A stretch of DNA of 64,000 nt from Bacillota bacterium (GCA_023416655.1 JAEZHK010000127.1:83223-147222), one strand, 5' to 3'; counted from the stretch's first letter, positions 18,423-27,842 are shown. Notes: generated from the sequence alone by a model not told the origin. Numbers and translations are program-made.

Positions 18423-18512
18423 TTATTGATAGACGGAACCAACGTATTCCCTTGGCGAGATCCCCATCAGCCGCTTGAATTGCCGCGAAAACGCGGCCGG
18501 GCTTCGAACCCT
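18423..18512 (-). pseudogene. C-terminal fragment of an AraC-family regulator
   Basis: The minus strand encodes RSPAAFSRQFKRLMGISPRE followed by YVGSVYQ and a stop. This is the last recognition helix and tail of an AraC protein. Upstream of about 18512 the match ends abruptly, so about nine tenths of the gene are missing. It lies between the promoter of the GH123/ABC operon and the truncated nucleotidyltransferase. It looks like a deletion scar. Confidence 0.7.
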
Positions 18513-18591
18513 CTTAAGCCCTTTTCCCCAGGAAGCCCAGTCATCTACCGAACGCCCCTAATCCATATATCTGTGAATTTAAAGCGCTGTC

Positions 18592-19074
18592 TCAACCTGC
18601 CGATAGGGGGGACCACCAGAATGCCACCGCGGGCGACTTCAATATCTTGCAGTGATAGACTTCGCCCATGTAGATGGCATTGACAAACGCAAACGGGTGA
18701 CCGCACTGATAATCGAGTGTTATGATTCCGTTCGTGCATTCTTCTATGCATTTGGAAACTTTCCCCGTATCCCTGAACAAGATATCAACAGGCACGCCTT
18801 GCACGGTCAACCAACCGCCGCCATTAATCCAAAGGCCCCACTGGCCGATGTCCGTGATGCAGTCTTTCCTGTGCGCGTCGTCAAGTCTCTCACATGCGCT
18901 TTTCAAGGCATCAAGATCAAAATCGATGTTGTAATACACCCCAACATCAATATCGGAATGCGCATTAGCCGTGTTTGTCGCTCGCGAACCCCCGAGAACA
19001 AGGGCATCAATGCCCTTGATACCGCTAAAAGCCGATACAATTGCCGAGAGAATTGCGTTAACATCCATACGCAT
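18592..19074 (-). pseudogene. C-terminally truncated nucleotidyltransferase-domain protein
   Basis: 160 residues. LGGSRATNTANAHSDIDVGV (about 27-46) is the GGS-x9-DxD active-site signature of the polymerase-beta-like nucleotidyltransferase fold. Relatives with this layout (VDILFRDTGKV, AIYMGEVYHCKIL) are usually about 250 residues. Here homology stops at about residue 150 and the frame runs a few residues into unrelated sequence ending WWSPLSAG. The catalytic residues survive, so a short active product cannot be excluded. Its natural substrate, nucleotide transfer to a small molecule or protein, is unknown. It sits next to the AraC fragment in a scar region. Confidence 0.65.
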
Positions 19075-19335
19075 ATTTCTTTCCTGTCGAAGTAAAAATT
19101 CGCATTCTCAAAACCGAAACGCAGTGCATCTGATCGCGTGGAGAAATGAAGGCGTATTGCGTAGGTAGTGTAGCATGGATGCGCAGGATGCGTCAAACCG
19201 GAATTACGATCGGATCATGATCGGTAATTTTTTGCGTTACCGGCATTCTGGGCATATCCCGGCGATGTCTCCTTCCCAACCAGCTCCTCGCTTGGGTACG
19301 AAGATGGTATCCAGTTCGTCTACTGGCTGGAAATC

Positions 19336-20214
19336 TTACAGGGGTTGGCGGAACCTGTTGCGGAAGCGTTTGGGCGTAGTTCCCTGATACTCCTTGAATC
19401 GCTGAATGAAGTAGCTGGTGGTGGAGAAGCCAGTATCCATGGCGATGTCGGTGACGGATTTGTCTGTTTCCGCCAGCAGCAGCGCCGCTTTCTTCAAACG
19501 CGTCAGTAGAAGGTATTCGGAAAAGCCCCGCTTGAGGTGACTTTTGAACAGGCGCGAGAAGGCGGTGTAGGCCATGCCTGCCCGCCGGGCAGCGTCCGTC
19601 ATGCGGATGTCCTGGGCGTAATTTTCGTCCACGTATTCCAGCGCCGCGTTGAGCGCGGTCAGTGACGCCTCGTCGGGCAGCGCACCCTGCTCGCTCTTGT
19701 GCCACGCGCGCAGCAGCCACAAAAACAGGCGGCTGATGTCGGCCCGGAGCGCGATCTCATAGCCGAAATCCATGCCCAGAAATTCGTCCACGATCTCCTG
19801 CAGGATGCCGCCCACGGCGGCGGGCCCGGTCTCCTCCGCGGTGAACACCTTCTGATGGGAGGCGCTGCCCCGGATGTAGGGGAGCAGGTACTTCAGTTCA
19901 AGCAGCTGCTCCGAGGAGTACAGCACTTCCGGCATGAACTTGATAACCAGGTACTGGTTCAGCGCCTCGTCCAGCGCGCGGGTGCCGTGGACCTCCATGG
20001 GCGCGATGATGGCCATGTCCCCCGGATCCAGGCGATAGGGCGCGTCGCCCAACGTCAGCTGGTAGGAGCCCGCCTGGCAGTACAGGATTTCAAAGTATTC
20101 GTGGATGTGGGGAAGCGCCACGGTGGCCCGGCCAACCTTCTTCTGCACGCTGCAGTCGTAGATATAGCGGATATTGCCGCGCGGCTGCCGCTCCTCCTTG
20201 TAGACCTGTGTCAT
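19336..20214 (-). CDS. AraC-family regulator with cupin sensor
   Basis: 292 residues. The N-terminal cupin (about 35-110: HIHEYFEILYCQAGSYQL, DPGDMAIIAPMEVHGT) binds a ligand; the C-terminal helix-turn-helix pair (IRMTDAARRAGMAYTAFSRL, then FSTTSYFIQRFKEYQGTTPK) binds DNA. I use the ATG at 20214 because the earlier ATG at 20254-20256 lies inside the gene's own -10 box. The gene is divergent from the oxidoreductase/isomerase operon at 20318-23134, with back-to-back promoters only about 20 bases apart, so it almost certainly controls that operon and itself. Confidence 0.9.
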   Translation of the reverse strand: MTQVYKEERQPRGNIRYIYDCSVQKKVGRATVALPHIHEYFEILYCQAGSYQLTLGDAPYRLDPGDMAIIAPMEVHGTRALDEALNQYLVIKFMPEVLYSSEQLLELKYLLPYIRGSASHQKVFTAEETGPAAVGGILQEIVDEFLGMDFGYEIALRADISRLFLWLLRAWHKSEQGALPDEASLTALNAALEYVDENYAQDIRMTDAARRAGMAYTAFSRLFKSHLKRGFSEYLLLTRLKKAALLLAETDKSVTDIAMDTGFSTTSYFIQRFKEYQGTTPKRFRNRFRQPL

Positions 20215-20254
20215 GCGCACCGCCTGCAAAAAAGTGATATTTTTGGTCGAAACC

Positions 20255-20287
20255 ATTATATCACCCGAAAGCCCTCGATGATATACT
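20255..20287. promoter_or_regulatory. Back-to-back divergent extended -10 promoters
   Basis: On the minus strand TGA-TATAAT (20263-20255) serves the AraC gene; on the plus strand TGA-TATACT (20279-20287) serves the Gfo/Idh/MocA operon. Neither has a good -35 box. The two elements are 15 bases apart, so binding of the regulator between them would affect both. Confidence 0.6.
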
Positions 20288-20317
20288 GAGGGCAAATTGT
20301 TCAAGGAGGGAATCCCT

Positions 20318-21403
20318 GTGGAGAAACGGCTTCGCATCGGCATCATCGGCTGCGGCGGCATCGCAAACGGCAAGCACATGCCTTCCCTGAAGGCGCTGAA
20401 CCGGGTGGACATGGTCGCCTTCTGCGACATCGTTCTGGAAAAGGCGGAGAAGGCCGCCGAGGAGTTCGGCGTCCCCGGCGCCAAAGTCTACACGGATTAC
20501 AAGGAACTTTTGCAGGACATCTCCATTGACGTGGTGCACGTGTGCACCCCCAACCGCTCCCACGCTGGTCTCTCCATCGATGCGCTCCGCGCTGGCAAGC
20601 ACGTGATGTGCGAAAAGCCCATGGCAAAGACCGCCGCCGACGCCCGGAGGATGGTGGAAGTCGCGAAGGAGACCGGCAAGAAGCTCACCATCGGCTACCA
20701 GCACCGCCACAAGCCCGAAACCACCTACCTCAAGAGCGTCATCGAACGGGGCGACCTGGGCGACATCTACTACGCCAAGGCCTTCGCCATCCGCCGCCGG
20801 GGCACCCCCAACTGGGGCGTGTTCCTCAATGAATTCGAGCAGGGCGGAGGCCCGCTGATCGACATCGGCACCCACTCGCTGGACCTGACGCTGTACCTGA
20901 TGAACAACTACAAGCCCCGCATGGTGGTGGGCACCCGGTACAAGAAGGTGGAAAACGCCGATTGCGGCAATCCCTGGGGCGGCTGGGACGCGGCGCAGCA
21001 CACCATGGAGGACAGTGCCTTCGGCTTCATCGTGATGGAAGACGGCGCAACCATTACCCTTGAGGCCAGCTGGGCGCTCAACACCATCGAACCCATTCAG
21101 GAGGGCAGCACGCAGCTCTGCGGCTCGAAGGCGGGCGCACAGATCAAGGGCGGCATCTCCATCAACAAGGGCGAGTTCGGCCGCCTGATCGAGATCAAGC
21201 CCGACGTTTCCGCGGGCGGCGTGGCCTTCTACGACGGCGTCAAGGAGACGCCCGCCATCGCCGAGGCTCGGCGCTGGATCGACGCCGTGGAGAACGGCAC
21301 CGACCCCGTGGTGCTTCCGGAGCAGGCCTGCGTCGTGTCGGAGATCCTGGAAGCCATCTATACCTCTGCGAAGACCGGCGAGCCTGTGTACTTCAACAAG
21401 TAA
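20318..21403 (+). CDS. Gfo/Idh/MocA-family oxidoreductase
   Basis: 361 residues from a GTG at 20318 that follows AAGGAGGG with ideal spacing; an in-frame ATG at 20297 lies before the ribosome binding site. The N-terminal Rossmann fold has GIIGCGGIANGKHMP (about 7-21), then CEKPMAKT with the conserved Lys of the EKP motif and the C-terminal GGGPLIDIGTHSLD with the catalytic His region. Such enzymes oxidise or reduce a ring hydroxyl of a sugar or inositol with NAD(P). First gene of a three-gene operon with an isomerase and a second oxidoreductase, a set typical of inositol-like or rare sugar catabolism. Confidence 0.92.
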   Translation: MEKRLRIGIIGCGGIANGKHMPSLKALNRVDMVAFCDIVLEKAEKAAEEFGVPGAKVYTDYKELLQDISIDVVHVCTPNRSHAGLSIDALRAGKHVMCEKPMAKTAADARRMVEVAKETGKKLTIGYQHRHKPETTYLKSVIERGDLGDIYYAKAFAIRRRGTPNWGVFLNEFEQGGGPLIDIGTHSLDLTLYLMNNYKPRMVVGTRYKKVENADCGNPWGGWDAAQHTMEDSAFGFIVMEDGATITLEASWALNTIEPIQEGSTQLCGSKAGAQIKGGISINKGEFGRLIEIKPDVSAGGVAFYDGVKETPAIAEARRWIDAVENGTDPVVLPEQACVVSEILEAIYTSAKTGEPVYFNK

Positions 21404-21416
21404 AGGGGGATATCCC

Positions 21417-22136
21417 ATGGAATACGGCGTGCAGCTGTACAGCGTCCGGGATATTACGAACACGGATCTGAAGGGTGCCCTCGCCGCCGTCGCGCGGCAG
21501 GGCTACGCCTTCGTGGAGTTCGCGGGGTTTTTCGGCGCAAGCGCCGCGGAGGTCACCCTATGGCTCCGCGAGAACAACTTAAAGATCTCCGGTGCCCATA
21601 CGGGGCTGAAGGAGCTGACGGAGAACCTGGAGGAGACCATTGCCTTCCATCAGGCCATCGGCAACCCCCGCATCATCGTGCCTTACGCGGAGTTGGACAG
21701 CCAGGCAAAGATCGACGAACTTGTGGAGCGCATGAACGCCTTGGCCCCGCAGCTTGAAAGCGCGGGGATCCGCTTGGGCTACCACAACCACGCCCACGAA
21801 TTCAAGGTCAACCCCGACGGCTCCGTGGCCTTCGAGCAGCTTCTGTACCGCACAAAGCTGGACCTTGAGATCGACACCTTCTGGGCATACGCCGCCGGAG
21901 TGGACCCGGTGGCGCTACTGGAAAGGCTGAAGGACAGGGTGCCGGTAATCCATATCAAGGACGGCTTCGCCGATGGCGAGGGCATGCCGCTGGGCCGCGG
22001 GACCGCGCCGGTGAAGGCGGTCTACGAAAAGGCGCTGGCGCTGGGCATCCCGATGGTGGTGGAGAGCGAGACGCTGACCCCGAGCGGCCTGGAGGAGACG
22101 CAAGTCTGCATCGGGTACCTGAAATCGCAGGAATGA
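21417..22136 (+). CDS. Sugar phosphate isomerase/epimerase (xylose isomerase-like TIM barrel)
   Basis: 239 residues, close to the usual 250-280. Motifs of the IolE/IolI/hydroxypyruvate-isomerase-like family are visible: YGVQLYSVRD at the N-terminus, GYHNHAHEF (about 122-130), LEIDTFWA and VIHIKDG (metal ligands Glu, Asp, His). It would act on a keto-sugar or keto-inositol made by the neighbouring oxidoreductases. Start ATG at 21417 has GGGGGAT upstream; its end overlaps the region just before the next gene. Confidence 0.88.
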   Translation: MEYGVQLYSVRDITNTDLKGALAAVARQGYAFVEFAGFFGASAAEVTLWLRENNLKISGAHTGLKELTENLEETIAFHQAIGNPRIIVPYAELDSQAKIDELVERMNALAPQLESAGIRLGYHNHAHEFKVNPDGSVAFEQLLYRTKLDLEIDTFWAYAAGVDPVALLERLKDRVPVIHIKDGFADGEGMPLGRGTAPVKAVYEKALALGIPMVVESETLTPSGLEETQVCIGYLKSQE

Positions 22137-22150
22137 GAGGATCCGCTGAA

Positions 22151-23134
22151 ATGGTCAATATATTGATGCTGTCCAAGTGGCACGTGCACGCCAGGGATTA
22201 CGCCCGCATGCTTCGGGAACAGCCGGACGCCCGGATCACCTGTGTGTGGGATGAGGACGCCGCGCGGGGCGAGGACTGGGCCAAAGAGCTGGGCGTGGCC
22301 TTTGAGGCGGACCTCGATAGGGCGCTGGAACGCGCCGACGTGGACGCGGTGGTGGTGGACACGCCGACCACCGACCACATGGCCGTGATGCTGAAGGCCG
22401 CGAAGGCGAAAAAGCACATCTTTACCGAGAAGGCGCTGGCGACCACGATCGCGGAGTGCAGGGCCATCGCCGAAGCGGTCCGGGAGAGCGGCGTGAAGTT
22501 CTGCATCTCCTTCCCCCACAGGACCATGCCGCTGGCGCTTCTCTGCCGCCAGGCCATTGACGAGGGCCTCCTGGGGCGCGTCCATTACCTGCGCATCCGC
22601 AAGGCCCACGACGGCGCGCTGAGGGGCTGGTTGCCGGAATACTGGTACGACGCGGAGAAGGCCGGCGGCGGCGCGATGATGGACCTGGGCTGCCACCCCA
22701 TGTACATGGCGGCGTACCTGCTGGGCAGACCCACGCGCATTTCCTCCATCTTCAACAACAGCGTTGCGCCGAACGGTGTGGACGACAACGCCGTGTCGGT
22801 GGCGGAGTTTGAAAATAAGGCCATCGCCGTGCTGGAGACCTCCTTCATCGCCCCCTTCCATGGGGAGTACCTGGAGCTTCTGGGCACCGAGGGCGCCATT
22901 GTGCAGGACGGCCGGGACATCAAGCTGCGCACGAATAAGTTAAGGGATGGCTGGACCATCCCCGACAGGCTGCCCGAACCCCTGCCCGTCGCCATCCGCC
23001 AGTGGCTGGACGGCATCGAGAAGAATGCGCCCATCCCCTTTGGCCTGGGTGAGGCCATCGCGCTGACGGAGCTACTGGAGAACGCCTACCGGTCCGACCG
23101 GGAACAGCGCATCGTACCTGTCGCAGACCGCTAA
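22151..23134 (+). CDS. Second Gfo/Idh/MocA-family oxidoreductase
   Basis: 327 residues. The N-terminus MVNILMLSKWHVHARDYARM departs from the usual GxGxxG Rossmann loop; the dinucleotide loop is replaced by SKWHVHA, as in a known subgroup of this family. The EKAL motif (FTEKALATT) replaces EKP, and GGGAMMDLGCHPMYMAAYLL is the C-terminal signature. ATG 22151 was preferred to 22133 because GAGAGG lies at a workable distance. It closes the operon and is followed by a strong terminator. Confidence 0.88.
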   Translation: MVNILMLSKWHVHARDYARMLREQPDARITCVWDEDAARGEDWAKELGVAFEADLDRALERADVDAVVVDTPTTDHMAVMLKAAKAKKHIFTEKALATTIAECRAIAEAVRESGVKFCISFPHRTMPLALLCRQAIDEGLLGRVHYLRIRKAHDGALRGWLPEYWYDAEKAGGGAMMDLGCHPMYMAAYLLGRPTRISSIFNNSVAPNGVDDNAVSVAEFENKAIAVLETSFIAPFHGEYLELLGTEGAIVQDGRDIKLRTNKLRDGWTIPDRLPEPLPVAIRQWLDGIEKNAPIPFGLGEAIALTELLENAYRSDREQRIVPVADR

Positions 23135-23167
23135 GATTCCCGGAATGGTCCTGCGGCATGGAAACGC

Positions 23168-23205
23168 AAAAGCCGGAGAGCGCTCAAGCGGTCTCTGGCT
23201 TTTTT
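23168..23205 (+). terminator. Rho-independent terminator of the oxidoreductase operon
   Basis: AAAGCCGGAGA pairs with TCTCTGGCTTT around a GCGCTCAAGCGG loop and is followed by a run of six T. It lies 34 bases after the stop at 23134. Confidence 0.9.
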
Positions 23206-23423
23206 CCACGGACAGCAACCATGTGCCAACTTCATGGAGCGACCTGAGTCCAGCTTACTTGTGTACTCAGACGCTATAGCTCATGTACATCCTTTTCAAA
23301 GCATCATCCTTAATGCAGCCAGACTTGATGGGCAGTATGGAAAAATCGTATAGCAAATTGGACAAGAGCGGACGCCTTATGCAAAGGAAATCTCTGACTG
23401 CATACTGAACCCATGCATTCTAA

Positions 23424-24060
23424 CTATAATTCTTCCCGGAGTATTGTCTCGAAGAACCTGACCGCTTCTTCCAGAATACTGATGTCGATGGATTCGTTGA
23501 CGCCGTGGAAGCCCTTGCCCTGTTCCTTGCTAGCGAAGACCGGCGAAAACCGGATGGCAGCGCGGGCGATACGGGAAAAGCCGAGTGGCAGGATTTTCCC
23601 AGAGCGGACAGGCGTACCGCATCCCCTTCATATGCCAAGGCGATAGACGCAGGCAAGCGCCCCAGTCCTTCCCGTACACGGGGGATAAACGGAGCAGAAT
23701 GGTCGCATAGCCAGGCACCATATTGGCCGCCGTTCCACCGGAAAGGGAAGGGATCATCCGAAACGCTATGATGGGATGTGATTTCCGCCTCCAGTATGCC
23801 CTTCTCGCCATAGCACACCAGGAAGGCGCAGTCGGCGATCAGGGTAAGGTCCGCTGCAGGGTGGTTGGAAAGATAATACTGAGCATCCCTCATGCCGTGC
23901 TCCTCATCGCAGCCAACAAGCAGCGCAAGGCCGCATCGGGTTTTGATGCGCAGGTCCTCAAGGCACCGCAGAACGTAGAGAAGGCCGATTGCGGGGCCTT
24001 TGTTGTCGTCCGCGCCGCGGCCTATCAAAAAGGCGTCCTTCTCGAACAAGCGTCGAAGCG
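23424..24060 (-). pseudogene. Decayed M20 peptidase (PepV-like dipeptidase)
   Basis: Pieces of one metallopeptidase are spread over several frames of the minus strand. They are LIGRGADDNKGPAIG and LVGCDEEHGMRDAQYY (metal-binding Asp and Glu-Glu), SGGTAANMVPGYA, and the C-terminal GKGFHGVNESIDISILEEA ending REEL and a stop at 23424. The frame changes at least twice and the first ~80 residues, including the first metal histidine, are missing. PepV-type enzymes cleave dipeptides in the cytoplasm. The 5' end of the remnant abuts an integrase remnant on the other strand, so it was probably cut by an insertion or deletion. Confidence 0.8.
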
Positions 24061-24068
24061 AGCACTTT

Positions 24069-24395
24069 GAAGATGTCACGGAAGATGTCCGGCACCTGAA
24101 AGAGCAGCAAACCGTCGGCTGCCCCTATGTGTTCGCCACCCAGACCGGTAAGCACCTGAGTTACCGAAACCTGCTGGCCACGATGGAGAAGGTCTGCGAG
24201 GCGGCGAGGGTGGAGCACCGCGGGCTACATGCCCTCCAGCACCCCTTCGTCAGTAACCTGTATGCCAGAGGTGTGGAGGTAAAGATCATCTCGAAGCTGC
24301 TGGGGCACGCAAGTGTGGATATCACCTACAACCGGTACATTCACTTCTTTGAAGGGGATATTGACGATACGCTCCGGCAGGCGGTGGGGGTGTAA
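24069..24395 (+). pseudogene. C-terminal remnant of a tyrosine recombinase
   Basis: About 108 residues: VFATQTGKHLSYRNLLATME, then HALQHPFVSNLYARGVEVKI, SKLLGHASVDITYNRY and FFEGDIDDTLRQAVGV. This is the catalytic end of a phage-type integrase. The HxxR motif reads HALQH, so the catalytic Arg is lost (Gln), while the second His (LLGH) and the nucleophilic Tyr remain. The N-terminal two thirds are absent. The tail is the same as that of a second remnant at 48240-48356. Confidence 0.8.
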
Positions 24396-24473
24396 GCGAA
24401 GGGGAGAAAACGGGCAGGCGCAAGCAGAGCCTCCTCCTATGCATTACCCCCGAGGATCCAACGCCCTGATGCT

Positions 24474-25964
24474 TTATAACCCTCTATAGGTTTTGGGCGT
24501 TGTTCCAGTCACGCATTTGAAGGCGCGCAGAAAATGGGCCGTATCACTGTATCCAACTTGGGCGGCGATGTCCTCCACCAGAACTCCGCCCTTCTGTATC
24601 AACCCAATGGCCGCCTCGATGCGCACTCTGCGCAGGTATTCCCGAAAGGTCAGCCCCAATTTCTGACGGAATAGAGCGCTGAAATAATTGGGGTGCAGGT
24701 GTACCACCTCCGCCACATCGCTCAGTTTCAGCGCATCGGCGTAGTGAGCCTGTATGTAGGACTTTGCGGCCGCAAAGAGGGTGTCGGCGTTGCTCTCGCA
24801 CCGGGAGCGGAATTGCTCCAGCAGGTACGTCAGCGACTCCAGCACGCCTTTTTTCAGTTCAGACAGGCAGGGCGCTTCCTCAAAGCGCTCCATCAGGTCA
24901 TACCGTGTGAAGCGGGTCTTCCCGATGAACTCAATATAATCCGAGCACTTGGACATCAGCTGGTACATGAGGCTGGAGGTATCCTTTTTTATAGCTTCGG
25001 CGGGTGTTTTCCCCACCTGATACACGTTAAACAGGCGGCCGACCGCTTCCTCCAGCCGGGCGGATGGTTCCGCGCCCGCCATGATCCCTGCGATCCGCTC
25101 CAGCGCAGCTTGCGCGCCCTGCGCCTCGGGCGGCTGAGCGGCGCGCAGGTCGTAGAAGGACAGCCGGTGCTGCGCGTTCAGCGCCTTGGCGTCGCGCAGC
25201 GCGACCGGGCCGAGGCGTGCCGTGACGCTGTGCCCGGCTCGGACAATCTGGTCGGCCAGCGCATTCCCATACCCCTCCAATGAGCCGTTCCCCGCCGCAA
25301 TGACCACCCAGGCGTTCTCCAGTTCGCCCTGGATCAGCGCGAAATTCGGATCCTCCCCGAACCGCGCGCAGAGCGCAAAGTACAGCTCGAAGGGCTGTTC
25401 CTGCTGCGTAGGGTTCTCACGGACCAGCAGTACCTCGCAGGGGCTGCCCGGATGGAGGCCCCGCCGCGAAAGGTACTGATCCAGCTCGCTGCGGCTGTCG
25501 CTGGCGCCCAGCAGGATGTGCTCCACCATCCGCTGTTCGGTAAGCAGGTTATCCCGCTCCCGGCTCTTCTTGGCGTAAAGGTGGGTGACGAAATATTCCA
25601 TCGCCTCGTACATCTGCCGCCGGTCGATGGGTTTGATCAGGTAGTCATGCACGCCCAGCTTCATCATTTCGCGCACGTATTCGTAGTCCTGGTATCCGCT
25701 TATCGCCAGCATGTGCATGGGCTGCTGTTCCCGCACCAGTTTTTTCGCAAGCGAAATGCCGGACATCGCCGGCATCTTGATATCGGTAATCAGAATGTCC
25801 ACCGCGCCGGAGGCGCACTTCCGGTAGGCGTCCCGGCCGCTGGAGGATTCGGCGATTTCATAATGCAGGTGGGAATTTTCCGCGAAGAACTCCTCCAGCA
25901 TGCGTCGGATGCCGGTTCGGATGGGCTTTTCGTCCTCGACGATCAGAATGTGTATGACCCTCAT
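24474..25964 (-). CDS. YesN-type response regulator (AraC output)
   Basis: 496 residues. The receiver domain (1 to about 120) has the acidic pocket VEDE and the phosphorylated Asp61 in LITDIKMP, with the conserved Lys in LIKPIDR. A long linker is followed by a C-terminal AraC DNA-binding domain (LKLSDVAEVVHLHPNYFSAL, then IAAQVGYSDTAHFLRAFK). It overlaps the kinase gene by four bases (ATGA), so the pair is co-translated. It should activate the divergent ABC operon that begins at 27843. Confidence 0.95.
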   Translation of the reverse strand: MRVIHILIVEDEKPIRTGIRRMLEEFFAENSHLHYEIAESSSGRDAYRKCASGAVDILITDIKMPAMSGISLAKKLVREQQPMHMLAISGYQDYEYVREMMKLGVHDYLIKPIDRRQMYEAMEYFVTHLYAKKSRERDNLLTEQRMVEHILLGASDSRSELDQYLSRRGLHPGSPCEVLLVRENPTQQEQPFELYFALCARFGEDPNFALIQGELENAWVVIAAGNGSLEGYGNALADQIVRAGHSVTARLGPVALRDAKALNAQHRLSFYDLRAAQPPEAQGAQAALERIAGIMAGAEPSARLEEAVGRLFNVYQVGKTPAEAIKKDTSSLMYQLMSKCSDYIEFIGKTRFTRYDLMERFEEAPCLSELKKGVLESLTYLLEQFRSRCESNADTLFAAAKSYIQAHYADALKLSDVAEVVHLHPNYFSALFRQKLGLTFREYLRRVRIEAAIGLIQKGGVLVEDIAAQVGYSDTAHFLRAFKCVTGTTPKTYRGL

Positions 25965-27706
25965 TCGGTCGGTCCTCCAAACGGAATTCTCACCGTAACC
26001 TCGGTGCCCCGGCCCGGCCGGGATTTAATCGAAAGCCCGTACTTCTCACCGTAATAGAGCTGGATGCGGCGGTGCACGTTCCGAAGCCCGATGCCCAGCT
26101 TCACGCCGGCCACCTCGCCCGCGAGACACCGATTGATCGTGTCCGCCTGCTCGTCGCTCAGCCCCGAACCGTCGTCCGAGACGGAAAACACGATCTCATC
26201 CCCGTCTCGGTAGCCCATCACGCAGACGGTCAGCGTCTGATCGCCCTCAATCGAGCCATGCTGGATGGAGTTCTCCACCAGCGGCTGAAAGAGCAGCCGG
26301 ATCATCTCCTGATCCTGAAGTTCCGGCGGGATGAAGACGCGCAGCTCTACCTTCGTGTCGCTGCGCAGGTTGTGCAGCGACGCGTAGTCCTCCAGCTGCT
26401 TGATCTCGTCGCGCAGCCTGACCGGCTCGGACCCCGAGGACACGCCATAGCGAAGAATCGCACTCAGGTACTCGATCATATGGATGTTCTGCTGCTCGCG
26501 CCCCAGCATGCAATTCATTCGAACCGCTTCCAGCGTGTTATAGAAGAAGTGCGGGTTGATCTGGCTTCGGAGCATTTGCAATTCCAGCTGATGCTGGGCC
26601 AGGTTTTTATCGTAAATCTCGTCGATCAGCTGCTTGAGCCGGACGGACATGTGGTTGTAGGCGTTTAGAAAGCCCGTCAGCTCGCCCGCCACCGGCGCGT
26701 TTATGGTATGGCCAAATTGCCCCTGCTCGATCTCATGGAACGCGTGCTCAAAGACGCGCAGGGACCTTAGCATGTCGCGCACGGTCCAGGCGACGATCAG
26801 GAAGGACAGCGCCACGTACATTGCGATCGCCAGGATCGCCCCGCGGTTTTGCGAGAAGACCTGCCCGTAAATCGCGTCATAGGGAATCTCGGTATAGCTT
26901 ACGATCTCCCCGGACCCGTTCAGCCTGTAATACAGGTAGATCATACCATTCGCCTGGTCCATCAGGATCGACTGATAGGGAGTCTCGGCCGAGACGATCT
27001 CGCTGACCCGGTCATAGTCCAGTGCGGAATCGCCCGCCACCTGCACGCCGTCCACCATCAGGCCATAGCGCTGGTTGGCAAACTGCTTATTCCGCTCAAA
27101 GTTCTCCGTCAGAAAGGATAGGTCCGCGTCCACCTCCATCACGCCCAGCTTTTCATACTTGGACGGCACGATGACCGCCCGGTACAGCGAAAAGAGGCCG
27201 TCATTCATGGTCATGTAGTACCCGCCGCGCCGCTTCATCGTCTCGGTCATCCATCCGGCGTCCGGATCGGTCAGGGTGATAAAAAAGGAATTCTTCTTCT
27301 GTTCCACGTAGACCGTCTGGCCGCCCTTCGCTACAAGAGCGATGCGACGGACATGGGACGCACCGCGCATGTACCCCAGCCACTGGGCGAAGGTGGCGCG
27401 AAAGCTGATGTTAATGTCCTCGTACCGCTCCAGCTGCCTGACCATCTGCTCCAGCTTCAGGCTTGCCTCCGGGCTTCCCAGGTTCAGCGTCGAGGAGCAA
27501 ATATTCTGTATTTCCAGGATCGTGTCACGGGCGTCGGTTACATTCCGGAAATTGATCCGGCTGTTCAGCTCGGTCAGCCGCTGCAACAGCCCCTTTTCCA
27601 CCACCGTGCGCATGTAGCCGAAGATCAGCGTCAGCACCACCAGCTGTAAAAGAATCAGCAGATACAGCTTGTGCTTCAGCTTGACCGCCTTGAGTTTTGC
27701 CAACAT
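25961..27706 (-). CDS. YesM-type sensor histidine kinase
   Basis: 581 residues from the ATG at 27706, which has GGAGG upstream. A transmembrane segment near residue 12-35 (YLLILLQLVVLTLIFGYM), an extracytoplasmic sensor of about 250 residues, a second membrane segment (ILAIAMYVALSFLIVAW), a HAMP linker, the His-kinase motif QINPHFFYNTLE with the phosphorylated His, and the ATP-binding GIGLRNVHRRIQL. This is a LytS/YesM-class kinase that detects an extracellular sugar or a loaded binding protein. It is divergent from the ABC operon at 27843. Confidence 0.95.
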   Translation of the reverse strand: MLAKLKAVKLKHKLYLLILLQLVVLTLIFGYMRTVVEKGLLQRLTELNSRINFRNVTDARDTILEIQNICSSTLNLGSPEASLKLEQMVRQLERYEDINISFRATFAQWLGYMRGASHVRRIALVAKGGQTVYVEQKKNSFFITLTDPDAGWMTETMKRRGGYYMTMNDGLFSLYRAVIVPSKYEKLGVMEVDADLSFLTENFERNKQFANQRYGLMVDGVQVAGDSALDYDRVSEIVSAETPYQSILMDQANGMIYLYYRLNGSGEIVSYTEIPYDAIYGQVFSQNRGAILAIAMYVALSFLIVAWTVRDMLRSLRVFEHAFHEIEQGQFGHTINAPVAGELTGFLNAYNHMSVRLKQLIDEIYDKNLAQHQLELQMLRSQINPHFFYNTLEAVRMNCMLGREQQNIHMIEYLSAILRYGVSSGSEPVRLRDEIKQLEDYASLHNLRSDTKVELRVFIPPELQDQEMIRLLFQPLVENSIQHGSIEGDQTLTVCVMGYRDGDEIVFSVSDDGSGLSDEQADTINRCLAGEVAGVKLGIGLRNVHRRIQLYYGEKYGLSIKSRPGRGTEVTVRIPFGGPTE

Positions 27707-27762
27707 TGCCACACGTCCTCCAACAATCTTAAGAAATGGCACCTAATATGATGTTATGATAT

Positions 27763-27791
27763 TTAACGACTGTGCAGCTCAATGCTAGAAT
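27763..27791 (+). promoter_or_regulatory. Promoter of the PhnP-like/ABC operon
   Basis: TTAACG (27763-27768) and TAGAAT (27786-27791) with a 17-base spacer, about 50 bases upstream of the binding-protein start. Both boxes are imperfect, which fits activation by the adjacent YesN protein. Confidence 0.5.
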
Positions 27792-27842
27792 AATATCAGG
27801 TCGAACACGCAAATGCAACAAAAAGACGTGGGAGGTTATTGG

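Noticed and set aside
18495..18520. tRNA T-arm-like sequence (GGGTTCGAAGCCC on the minus strand)
   Set aside because: It lies in frame within the AraC fragment and no cloverleaf can be built around it.
20261..21463. A 400-codon minus-strand open frame
   Set aside because: Shadow of the first Gfo/Idh/MocA gene; no ribosome binding site or recognisable domain.
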